Shown: one piece after another, positions 1 through 10,345 of the stretch
Numbering within the stretch: the first letter of the stretch is position 1
How the letters are laid out: each line of letters opens with the position of its first letter
NCBI GenBank assembly: GCA_030247885.1
Contig: JAPDRO010000024.1
Location: 62,001-126,000, forward strand
From: Taxawa tesnikishii (nom. ined.)
Taxonomy: Eukaryota; Ascomycota; Dothideomycetes; Dothideales
DNA: 64,000 bases
Direction: 5' to 3'
Position numbers and translations under genes: made by a program
The notes under the pieces: generated by a model
What the model was told of the DNA's origin: nothing
Seen by the model: the letters and a program-made list of their open reading frames with translations, nothing else
Databases searched by the model: none

Positions 1-440
1 GCCATCACCACACGCGTCGAGAACTTGAGTCTCTATGGCGTGCTGATCGTGTTTGCGGGCCTGATTGGCGTTGTTGCGACCTTCATCAGTCATACGGTCG
101 CTGCGCTCATCGTGCTCCCACTGGTGCAGCAGGTCGGTGTCGGAATGAGTGAGCCGCATCCCAATCTCCTGGTCATGGGCAGCGTGCTCATGGCTTCCGC
201 TGCCATGGGTCTACCCACTAGCGGCTTCCCTAATATGAGTAAGTTCCACCGTACTACTGTAGTCCTTTGAAAACAAATGCTGATCGGGTTGCAGCTGCCA
301 TCATGATGGAGGATAGCCAGACCGGTCAACGGTACCTCCAAGTCCGCCATTTCCTCACGAGGGGCGTTCCGGCTTCGATTATTGCCTTTGTTGTCATTGT
401 TACCGTTGGCTATGGTCTGATGCTTGCGGCTGGGTTCTAA
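1..440 (+). CDS. Low-affinity phosphate transporter, C-terminal end (PHO87/PHO90/PHO91-like), partial at left edge
   Basis: Only the last ~127 residues are in the window. The first exon is open from base 1 and ends at 238; an intron 239-294 (GTAAGT..GCAG, 56 nt) joins to an exon ending in TAA at 438-440. The protein has the DASS/SLC13-type motif FISHTVAALIVLPL, then LMASAAMGLPTSGFPN, which forms part of the substrate-binding re-entrant region in this family, and closes with YLQVRHFLTRGVP followed by one hydrophobic segment. The family imports or moves phosphate across plasma or vacuolar membrane in fungi and normally has an N-terminal SPX domain, which would lie left of the window. Which paralogue (plasma membrane or vacuolar) it is cannot be told from this end. 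No frame break is seen in this part. Confidence 0.85.
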
Positions 441-923
441 GTTACAGAACTAGGAGGACGTTGCTGCTGCTGAAATACAGAACTATGTGCGTGTTTTTTG
501 CCATGTCCTATTTACTGTCTTTGTAGATCTCTTCGAAGGGTTTAACGGCAGACGAGCGGCCTTTGCGTTCGTTTTTCCCTACTGTGGACCAATCGGAGAG
601 TTTGACTCCACCCAACGTTCCAAACCGAAAGACTTGCCAAACAAGTCGAGGAACCTGCTCGGGGAACTCCGTGCTGGGCTGCACGCGTACGGGCGGATTC
701 ACCAATGTGGTGATAGGATGTTCGACAGTGCACAGACGGCTCGTACACATAACGGAAAGGCTCCTCTCGCCTTCATGCCTCATCTTTTTACTAATTGTTG
801 GCTTGATAACTCAAACATCTGTTGTTCTGCGATGTCTTGGTGTGTGATCATAGCAGCTTCTCCGACCCGAACAAAACTTAGTAATCCAATGCTCGTCGGA
901 TACACTCTTGTTCATCAAGGACA
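441..923. other. Intergenic, convergent 3' ends
   Basis: This lies between the phosphate transporter stop (440) and the stop of the minus-strand gene at 924. Both flanking genes end here. I see no gene, RNA or repeat; the open frames crossing it are antisense to the 3' part of the neighbouring gene and match no family. Confidence 0.5.
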
Positions 924-3440
924 TCAGATAGCCGATAGAGAAGCCTGGAGGGTACCAACCCCAAAAGCCCAGAACATACCGATTGTAGACGCCACGCCAA
1001 ACCCGCCTTGGATATCGCGCTTGCACACCGACCAAAAGATACCGAACACTATGCTCAACAGAAAGCCTACGAAACCTGTGACAAAGAACCTGGGCCAACT
1101 GATCTCTTCCACCAAGTGGATGCCCCAGCCTACAGTCAATGGGCTGACGCCCTGGTTCTGGGTCGCATGACGCTGAGGCCGTTGAAGGACGATTTTACGT
1201 TTGGGAAAGTGGTCGATACAGAATGTGGCTTCCTTACAGTGACCTGGATTGCGATACAGGTGGACCGGATAACGGGGTCCGATGGGTGGAAGCTCTTTGC
1301 TCCTGCAAAACTGGTACTCTCGCTCCGTTTTGGGTGGTACAGCGTGGCAGCGGTGTACGTCAGCGTTGTCACTGCCGAAAAACCCAAACTAGAAGGGCAA
1401 GATCAGTTAAAACAGCGTGGAAGTTGTGCGAGTGCGAGCGGGCATGAATAGTGGCCTACCTTCACAAAATGGATCTTTGATACCCTTTTCAGGCAGAAAA
1501 GTCTTCGCATAACCGACATGCTCGAGGCGTATTGATCATGCAGCAATCTGAAGAGGCACTCGTCAGATGCGATTGAACACACCGATGGCTGGGTCAGTTT
1601 GGTCGTTGTCTTGCTGTTGTCAATGCAGGTCAAAAGGAAAAGGGGGTCTGTGTTTTGCAGCGGTGTTGGGGGCTGTGGAGTGTCTGTCCGCACGTTGGGC
1701 GTTTTTGGTTCGGCGGTTCCCTCGCCCTGAACCGAAGGCACTTGATACAGAGGCAGGCCAGGCCCCCCATGGGTACGCCCAGCGACGTTTGGTGCGACCG
1801 TGATGCACTTTGTATATTTCCGTGCTGGCGTTGTCCTTGAGTGGAAAATTTTCTTCGGTCCAGAAGCCTGGTAAGATTTCTCTCGTCAATGGCGGTCATG
1901 GTTGGGAAGTAGTCGTAGGAAACATAGCCACAGGCCTGTACTCTCCGTCAGGGAATCACACACTCTAGCCGGTCCAAGCAACCGATTCTACTTACGCAGA
2001 TCTAGGGCACTCGTATCATACCGCGCGGAGGCTTGTCGAGATTGAGAGCAAACAACAGTTCTGAGACAAGGTAAGGCGCGTCCCCGCTCTCAAGGTAATC
2101 GTTGAGCCAGTTCCAGAACGCGAGTAAGAAACGAACACACACCAGCCGTCCAAGACGCAGCGTTCGGCTAACTGTATCGCTCCACAACTGTACGGTATCC
2201 TTGATCGCTACACGGAATGTTTTCAAAAGGTCAAGCCATGCTTCTTTCACGCTGGGGTCTGGGAGACTCTCTGACGGCGGCGGAGAAGACAATCTCCGCT
2301 TTGCCTGCAGGAGCTGTTCTGCGGTAGGTCGACGGAGCACACAGTCTACAAGCATGGCAGGGCCTGCCCCGCTAGCTAGTAGCATTCGCAAGAGCCTTGG
2401 GATGAGTCGATTCCTCTCCAAACCCATCATCGAGGCAAGAGCTTCCGGTTTCGCAGAACAGAGCGTCATTGAAAACGGGTATTCTCCTGCAAACATCCGC
2501 AAGGAGAATATGTCCTGATAGAGAGGCAAGAACGAAAGGCTGAAGACGCAATCCTGAACCATGTTGTAACCATAGAGACGCATAGACTGAGCGTACATAG
2601 CGGCAGTTGAAAGGTACCCTTCCGAAGGGACGAACGTCGGAGATAGGGCACCCGCTGCAAGGAGCCCTGTCCTAGGAACAGGGTATCCGAGCACAGAGTT
2701 TTGTTTGTGGGTCCCAAAGATACCTCGTAGAGTGAGAATTGCCCCGACATTTTCCACTTTGGCTATGTGGACATGGCTGCTCAGTATGCGCGCGTAATCC
2801 GTGAGGGCTCTATGCATTCTAGTTTTGAATCTGAGCATCGCGGTGCCTCGGCGAAGCAATGTTCTCATATGATATGTGCCATTTGGGACAATCGCGGCGA
2901 GAGCGTTCATGGCCTCATTCGGGTCGTCGCTAGCAATGATGGTAAGCTTAGGCAGCAATTCGATTGTTGTTTCCGAAGAAGAGGCGCTCCCTTGACTGGT
3001 TGACCAAAGTTGCAATAGAAGCTTTTCTGCCTTCTGAGAGTCCAAACGAGTTGGATCAAGCCTGTCGGAGCTACTTGGACCCTGCAACGGACTCCGGCGG
3101 ATGAGGGAAGCCGCCTCTTTAGCGATACGTGTTAGATTGTGGCCTTTGGACATAGCACTGGCGACCTTGTTCTCAAATTCCGTGACGGCCTCATCTAACA
3201 AATCCTTGGAATATTGCCAAAGGTTGAGGATCAACAAACACTCAAAAGTTCTTGGCCTAAGCATTTCATTCAACAACCGATATGTGAACCATATCCCCTC
3301 GCAATCTGCTATGTCTCTAGAAAGAATTCTTGATGCTTGACTGGATTCTCTTTGCCGAATGCTCGGGATTGCTGGGGAGGGCCAGTAGGTTTTGCTGAGT
3401 GAGGTAACGCGGTTTTCTGGCAATTCTGGCGTCTTTCCAT
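924..3440 (-). CDS. Conserved fungal protein with two C-terminal membrane segments; internal TAG
   Basis: Exons 3440-1996, 1935-1460 and 1388-924, with introns 1936-1995 (60 nt) and 1389-1459 (71 nt), phase 0. I know the C-terminal half as a widespread uncharacterised Pezizomycotina family: a Cys-rich WICACGYVSYDYF-type segment, then LFRLLHDQY, FCLKRVSKIHFVKF, ELPPIGPRYPVHLY, and a tail VGWGIHLVEE with two hydrophobic helices (about the last 50 residues). The N-terminal ~480 residues are helical and match nothing I recognise. Oddities: TAG at 2002-2004 stands where the family has Trp (TGG); a C6 run at 1763-1768 (G6 on the coding strand) needs one more base to keep frame; the ATG at 3440 is one base out of frame with the main exon, probably at the short T run near 3321. 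With those two bases the length is 796 codons. The gene is either inactivated by the TAG or mis-sequenced there. Function unknown. Confidence 0.6.
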
Positions 3441-3498
3441 CACTATTCGACGGTTAGAGTTGCTAGTTTCTCGCACGCCGAGAAAGATCATATCAAGG

Positions 3499-5420
3499 TT
3501 ACAACAAGGGATTACCTGTACGGCTCACCGAACTGTCTGTTGTATACCTTGGAGTGGAATAAGGACCTGGCGACAGGCCCATCGAATGGTGATAGCCAGC
3601 ATTCCAGCTGGAAAAGTACTCCGATGGCCTCTCCCACGTGAGGGAGGGACTCTCCAACGCGAGAGAAATATCAGTTCCTAGCAATTCGCTTCTCCAATGC
3701 GAAAGCAAGTGGTTGAGAGAATCTCGATGCACCGTAGCAAAGCCCTTCACTTTTATGCTGTATTCGATCGTGTAAACCTTTGCGAAGTTGACTCGTGTGA
3801 ATTCAGCGAGCCTCTGGGTTTTTTTGTGCGATCGTGATTCGTATTGGAGGGTGTCGCATCGGCTGCTCGTTCCAGAAGGGCTTCTCTTTCAGTAATGGTC
3901 GAGGAGGGTATAATCCAGTATAAACAATTGTATGCGAACCCTTCTCAACCCCCTTGTGGCTGACGCCTCTTAGCCCATAAGATACTAGACGGCTTCACCG
4001 ATCAGCTTCGAGACCATTCGCAGGGCGATCAACCTACAGGCATAATGCACTGGAGGGGCCAGACTTTACCACCACAAAACGTCTTGTCTCTGAACACATC
4101 TTCAAACCGGATCTGATGTCAACAATGATATTCCTGGTATCAGAGATAGAGTCCCCTGCAGGCTCAAACCATGGAGCATCGAAGATCTGCTTTCGTCAAT
4201 AGATCGTTTGTGATGGGACAGCCTATTGCACATGCCATTCCGGGGACGAAAAATTGCGATGGATTGTCCTGCATCTCAAAAGCTGTAAAGTGTTAGTGGC
4301 GAAGACTAAATATATCAGGCGGCCCTTACTTGAATCGAGCAACCCCATCGACCGGGACTCTTTCACATTACCGTACGGAACTCCATGTATAGTAGTGTCT
4401 TTCACAACGCGAAGAGATGACAGAGCTCTTCCTCTGCCAATGACCGGGTTTTGCGCAGAAACCTCATGGGTGCGACTTTGTCTATTCGGTGATGGAGGTG
4501 GTGCTGACAGGTATGAAGAGTAGATACTAGATGCTGGAGCAATCTCAGCCGATTGTACGCATAACAGTCCGAAACTGTTTACCTGATGGAGGCTGCCACA
4601 CGTTGTCAGTAGTCTCCATCACCACTTTGTATGGGGCTTTTGGCGCGGCATCGCGGTTGGGGACAGCTCTTGACGTTCGAGCCCTATCATCCTTATGGCC
4701 AGCACTGTATTTGCCGTCTGGAAGTTCTTGGTCACGGTCCGCAGTGTAATCTGTCTGAGCCGACATTTTTGACTTGGAACAACTTACGTGTGCGACAGCA
4801 GTCACTTTGGATGGTATAAATGCGAGAGCGGTCAGGACGCTGTTGGAGTACAGGGGCTGTGCAGCGGGACTCAGCCTCGAGGCTTGGAGCGGGGAAAAGG
4901 CATCATTGGTGCAACCAACTGTCGGTCTGAGATACCTACCCCATCGCTCGCAACGAATTGCATCAAGCGTCGAGTCCAAGCCCTGCCTGAACAACTGCGC
5001 TTGTGGCCTGAACGTAGGCTACAACCTCTAGACAGCTCAAGGGTAGGGCGCAGCTCCTCAGACCGTATCAACTCCACGTCAACGCACAGAACAGCGGAGC
5101 GGAGAAAGATGTAGAACGAAGATTGCTGTATGAGGCGGCCATTATGTACCATGCGAGGTGCGCATCGCCATATTGGACATCCCGAGGACATCATGACCAT
5201 CATCGTCGAGACTGGAGACTGAATCGGAGACACAGTCATCATTTGAGCATCGCCAAGCGACATCGACATGCAATACATACTTGTTCCGTTACCGGCAGTC
5301 GTTGGGATAATGCTTGGCTGTCCTGTTCCATTGTTGGCTTGTCCCCGTTCTTTCACCTCAAACCACTCCTTACGAAGGCGATCGTACCATTTGGGTATAT
5401 TCGGCGCTCCTCAACAGCTG
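3499..5420 (-). CDS. DUF6590-domain fungal protein, multi-exon, approximate model
   Basis: The 3' half carries the DUF6590 signature: a segment with RRFVVVKSG at ~4040-4130, then YGLRGVSHKGVEKGSHTIVY at ~3910-3980, then RVNFAKVYTIEYSIKVKGF ending in a C-terminal region with TAA at 3499-3501. Upstream exons, read as open frames with GTAAAC or GTAAGG donors, lie at ~4330-4510 (GNVKESRSMGLL) and ~4580-5400 (low-complexity Met/Ser-rich, starting near PKWYDRLRKEW). Exact 5' end and splice sites are not resolved; the start lies somewhere in 5380-5470. In the last exon the frame changes at an A7 run on the coding strand (T7, 3829-3835), where the reading needs one base fewer or two more. DUF6590 proteins are fungal, often expanded, and of unknown function. 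Confidence 0.55.
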
Positions 5421-5480
5421 AGGAGATCGGTGTAGTGTTGCGAAAAGCTCAACTCGTTTCATTAAGTGCGTAATCATGAC

Positions 5481-7556
5481 TTACTCCTCCTTCTTTTCAC
5501 TCCCACTACTTCCATTACTCTCCACCCTAGTCCTTCCCTCCTCCTCGTCCCTCTGCCGCTTCCGGTCCTGCTCAATATCCGGCGCCGGCGCGAACTTGCT
5601 CTTCGCCCTGATCTTCTTTCCATAAAAGTAGAAGATGAATGGCATGGGCACCAGCAGCGCGCTCAAACAACCCAAGAACGTCATACCCCAGTTGATCCCG
5701 ATCCCGTCGTACATGTAGGTCGCGAAGAGTGGGAACACGGCGCCGAAGATGGAGCGGAGGAAGGTGTTGGCGGCAATGGCGGAGGCGGCGAACATGAGGT
5801 AAGAGTCGATGATGTAATTGAGAAGTTGCAGGAAGACGGTGTAGATGCCAAAGCCGAGGGCGAGGCCGGCGAGAGTGGGGACGATCCATGGGATTGAGGG
5901 CGTGAAGCCGGTCCAGCCAAACCAGAAGAGGCCTGTGATAGAGAAGCCGTGTCAGTGCCTTAACATGAGCCAGTGTGAGTGGGAGAGATGCCTACCAATC
6001 GTGAAGAAAACTCCGCCGAACATGGGCAGGATGAGACGCCATTCTGGGACTGGGATGTTGTTGTTGGCATCCAACTTCCTGGCGTAGTCACGATTGAGCA
6101 GGACCGTCAACGCCAATCCGGTCGTCACGCCGATTACCATCCCGATGTAAGGCAGGCCGGATACTCCAAGACTGAAGCCGTAGATCTGGCCAAACACGAT
6201 AGCGTACGCGGTAAGCGAGAGATACAGAATTCCGTACAGGAAACTCATATAAAAGGTAACGAGCAGGACGATCGGCTCCGTAAACAGGATTCTCAAAGGT
6301 CTACTGACGTTTTTCGATACAAGTTGTTTGAAGTCGACTTCGACCTCTTCCTGCTTAGCGTGAATGCCCCAGTTGTGCGTTAGACGGCGCAGCTCCGCGG
6401 CTTTGTCAACGAGGATTATGGGACCGTAGGACTCTTTTTGGTATAAGAGGGCTAGTGCTGCTGCGGCAAAGCCCATGAAGGCGGGGATATACTGGGTCCA
6501 GCGCCAGCCCAGATAGGATTTGGTGATGAAGCCACCCACCATAGGGGCCAAGAGAGGGCCGTTGAAGATGGTACCGGAGAACACTGCGACTGCTAAACCA
6601 CGGACCTGTACAGCTGTGTTAATCTTTGGTATGATCTTAGAGGCATGATCAGCATACCTTGTTGCTGTACATGTCAGCAAACACAGCCGGACAGACTGTA
6701 AGCGCACAAGCTCCAAAAATCCTGCGAAGAAGCGACAGATCATGACAGTTTGCAAGTCTTTGGCAACCGCGACAGCGATCTCAAAGATAGCGAAACCGAA
6801 AGCTGCAGAGATGATGGGTAACCTCCTTCCATAAAGCTCTGACATCGGTGCCCAAACGATAGGTCCAAAAGCATAACCCAAGACGAACAAAGATGTTCCG
6901 AGTGTAGTAACCTCCTGCCCAACATGGAAATGCCTTCCCACTGCAGAGGCAGCTGGTGAAAAAACCGAAGAAGCAAAGGTTGCGGCAAGTGAGTCGAAGA
7001 TAAGGATAGCAGTAATACCCAGCTTTGTTTTCAGACTCCAGTTCTGTGCGTGACATGGATCGTCGGGGCCGCTGAACTCCACAACGTACTCTTCCCTTTC
7101 GGGCAGCATCGGTGGATACCCTTTTCCACCACCGAAATCCGGAAGAGTCTTGGTGGCTTGCTTCTCTGCTGGGGTGCGCATGGAGCCTACAGTTTGCATG
7201 TGCTGCAGTCGGTGTGCTTCGAATCGCTCTACAGACGTGGGATGCCGGTCCAGGTACTCGAACACGGCTCGTTCCCGCATTGTGGATGTGGCGCGCAGCA
7301 TTCCCAAGTCCGCTCGCGCTCGGGCGGTCTGAGTGATTGAAGATCTGGAGGAGCATGAGGAACTTGAACTTGATGCAGTATTCTGGCGATTGAGTTCCAC
7401 TTCTTCGCGGCGTTCTTCCTGCTCTGTGGGTATCTGTAACGGTTGTGTCGTCCCATATCTACCTGGAATTGGGTCCTGAGGGTTGTTTGTGTGGTAACGA
7501 TCGGCATCGCGCTCCGCGCCGACGACTTCAGTGTCTTTGTTGTCCATGCGTGCCAT
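5481..7556 (-). CDS. MFS transporter, DHA1 / polyamine-drug type
   Basis: Exons 7556-6658, 6605-5996 and 5932-5481; introns 6606-6657 (52 nt) and 5933-5995 (63 nt). After a ~170-residue cytoplasmic N-terminus with a Ser run come 12 predicted membrane segments. Family motifs are NWSLKTKLGITAILIFDS (TM1), the A-loop SELYGRRLPI, FGACALTVCPAVFADMYSNK and PLLAPMVGGFI (TM5 motif C). These fit the fungal Tpo1/Flu1-like proton antiporters that export polyamines, antifungals or other small cations; the true substrate is unknown. Frame is lost at an A5 run (6715-6719, T5 in coding sense), where one extra base restores the conserved FFAGFFGACAL block; total is then 654 codons. By chance the 52 nt intron read through together with that missing base leaves a long open frame, so an automatic model could wrongly call this region intronless. 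The charged tail ends ...EKKEE. Confidence 0.82.
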
Positions 7557-8322
7557 GTCTGCGATTCAATCTAGATCAGTGGGCTGCCACAGTGCTGTTG
7601 ACCTGCGACGAGAACGCGGTTCAGACGACTGAAGACGAGAACATCCAAGGTTAGTCAGGAAGATATCTGTTGAACCGCTCTCGATACAAATTCTTATGTG
7701 GCTTAGTCAAAGCTCACAATGATGATGGCAATATGCAGGTCCACAGCGGCTCGGAACCAGATACGGAAGTACGTCACGCAAGGACGGCAGCACCTCTGCT
7801 TTTCTGGGGTTTGTTGGGGTTGGGATTCGAGATTTCGCCTGTTGTCCACATCTTTCCTATACCCTTCGCTTCGTTCTAAGCAATTATAGTATAGAGGTGG
7901 CGAAGATTTCGTGCCGTGCTCGTTCTTACAGAAAGACTGCGGTTTCCGCGAGTGCTAACGCTACCTCCGCTTTCGTCATCAGATTGCCGGTCTTAGCGCC
8001 GATCCTGCATCTCCCTCGGTCCTGACTCCAGGCTTCGGGGTCGAGCTTGGCAGGGTCCGGTATAACTATGAAATCTGGTTGCGAATGCTTCTGAATCGGA
8101 AGGCGCACTGTCCATAAAGCCAAGACGAAGCAATAGTGAGGCTCAAGTAAGGTTCAAGTGGAACACTTGAGTGCTTGTTCGCTCTCAGTTGTTGATGGAG
8201 GAGGTAGGATACATGCAGTCTCTCCGAGTTTGGAGGATTTTATGCTTGATCACTAATGACAATAGCAAACCCATGGTGGCTACACCACGTTGCGTGGATA
8301 CAGGATGCCATACTTCGTCGGT
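7557..8322. other. Intergenic: upstream of MFS gene, downstream of phosphoesterase gene
   Basis: No convincing gene. It holds the 5' flank of the MFS gene (start 7556, minus) and the 3' flank of the metallophosphoesterase (stop at 8323). A minus-strand open frame at 7926-8123 (65 codons) has no recognisable sequence. No repeat seen. Confidence 0.5.
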
Positions 8323-9484
8323 TTACGACGCCTTTGGCAATTGCAGATCCACTAGCCAAGGCGCGTTGCGTGGGGTGTATTCTACGTCCATGATGGCAGC
8401 ATTAATGAGCAACGATTCTCTGCCCTTCTGGAGGGGGATTCCACTGTTAGACGCATCGTAGTAGACGTGGTGTTTGTGTTCCGCGTCCTGATCGCTAACA
8501 ACGATCTCCTTCACACCGTTTATCGCTTTGACAAACCCATCGCTTCCGTGGACAAACTTATCAGAAGACACCGAAGATCTGGCGCATTCTTGCACAGGAT
8601 CCGACCACTTTACACGTTCGGCACCCCATCCTTCATGGATGTGACCAAAACAGTGCACAAGCGGACGTGCCCGGGTTAGTGCCTTCAGGAGGTGTTTGCA
8701 ACCGACGTTGCCATGTGCTGTTGGGTCGAGACGGAGATATGGTGGGCCGTGGGTAATCATGATATCGATTCGGTCCTCATCCTCGAACGAAGGAATTGGT
8801 TTCTCGGCGATGTTCTTAGCATCGGCAAAGCTGAACTGTCTCGTGTTGAAGCGATCCTCATCATGGGCATAGGCGAAACCCCAGTCGTAGGATTCGGGGG
8901 TATAAGGTGATGTGTAGACCTTCCGAGAATCAGTGGCATAGAAAGCGAAGGAGGCCAATTGACAATACCCGTAGACGAGCTCCGTTCTGGAGAACGAACG
9001 AATGGACACCTTCATCCAAGAACGTCACACCTTCCTTCACAGCTCGACCATCCGGATCTTTCCAGAGTTTCGTAGATTTCTCATAATCCGGCTTTGCCTC
9101 TTCCCATGATCGGTAACTCCTCTGCTCATGGTTCGGCGTTCTCATCCATTCCTTATCGAGGGTGAGGTCGTGGTTCCCGGCAATGACCAGCTTGAGCTGC
9201 GCGTCAATTTTGCTGAGAGCATCCAGAGCTTTGTGGTACTCGGGCATGCTTCCTACCATGGTGAGATCGCCACAGTGAATGAGTACATCCGCAGCCGGCA
9301 ATGGCTCTCTGAAAGGTCTGTCCGGCGTCTCATCTTCTTTCGGGAGAAGCGGCGCACTGTGGGTATCTGAGATGACGAGGATACGCGTCTTTACCGACTC
9401 GCTAGTACGCGTGTGCGACCCGTCTTCTCCCAGTGGAGATGGAGAGGTTGAAGAGAGCATCTTGTATGGTGTCTTCGGCGACAT
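8323..9484 (-). CDS. Calcineurin-like metallophosphoesterase
   Basis: ATG at 9484; exons 9484-8969 and 8919-8323 joined across a 49 nt intron (8920-8968, GTATTG..AAG with a CTGAT branch site), 370 residues and no frame break. Metal-site motifs come in family order: VISDTHS (block I, D-x-H), HCGDLTMVG (GD), IAGNHDLTLD (GNHD), MITHGPP and CFGHIHEGWG (GH-x-H). Another conserved string is YASPYTPE-like YTSPYTPESYDWGFAY just after the intron. This is the fungal branch related to MPPED1/MPPED2 (UPF0046-like) metallophosphoesterases, which hydrolyse phosphodiesters or phosphomonoesters in a di-metal centre. No signal peptide; likely cytosolic. Natural substrate unknown. Confidence 0.85.
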
Positions 9485-10345
9485 CGAAGTTCAAGGCTCA
9501 GCTTGTATGAGGCGCGCTTTCGATGCCCTGTCAAGGCAGCAGCAACAACGTCCAGCTTCGGGACAAAGGCTTTTCCATCACCGAACACGATTATCCATGA
9601 TATTACTACACATCACCAAATCACCGTGCATCTTCTCCAACACTTCAACATGTCGCTATGCGTTTCTTCGAGCCACCAATCATGGAAGACTCGTCTTTGT
9701 TTGCAGTGCCGTGCCCGCATCGAGATACGCTTATATTGAGCAGGGGTCTTCTGAAGGCTCTTGCGTTGCTGACGGCCGGCACCGATGGCCTTGCCGTGGG
9801 CGGTGAAGCCTCCACTGTGGAAGAACCGCGGAACAGTTTGTGGTATTCTATGTTTCTTCCGTCCTGACGTACTGTGGTTTCTGAGGCGTACGAAGAGTTT
9901 TGTAGACGGCACGAGCCAGTACCAGCATATCAGCAGAAGGAATTTGTTTCGCCTCTGGCAATTGCCAATTAATCCAGACGCCGTACGTAGCGGCCAATCA
10001 ACACGAACGTAAAACAGCCTGCAGGGTGCACGACGTTTCTCGCCCCGCGAACTAAAGTTAGCTGCCCCTCCAGCAGAGCCCAGCTCAGGCAATCGGCGAC
10101 CTCCTACTCGCTGCCGGCCTACTACTGATAAGAAAGGCGTTGTCAGGCGTTGTATATGTAATTCGTTACATATTCGTTGTTTGAGACCTCCTTCTGTTTC
10201 CGCTACTCGTTTCCCTCCAGTTTAGATACCCCTTTGCCATTCATCGCCAGTCTTTCCTTTATTGCCACTCCCTTACCGTACGCACAATTCGCCCGAGCGG
10301 CCTTCATCTCCTAGAACATCTACTGTCTGCTGTGCCAGGAGCAAC
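9485..10345. other. Divergent promoter region, phosphoesterase (-) / xanthine dehydrogenase (+)
   Basis: 861 bp between two divergent starts. A pyrimidine-rich tract just upstream of 10346 (TTTCCTTTATTGCCACTCCC region, 10250-10272) resembles a fungal promoter or 5' leader. A minus-strand open frame of 159 codons at 9613-10092 has no family resemblance and is not called. No GATA cluster was noticed. Confidence 0.4.

Noticed and set aside
487-1170. 227-codon plus-strand open frame
   Set aside because: It is antisense to the conserved C-terminal exon of the minus-strand membrane-tailed gene (924-1388), which shows clear family sequence; the plus frame has none.
9613-10092. 159-codon minus-strand open frame between two divergent genes
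   Set aside because: Composition is Arg/His/Cys-heavy without any domain, and it lies in the promoter region of xanthine dehydrogenase.
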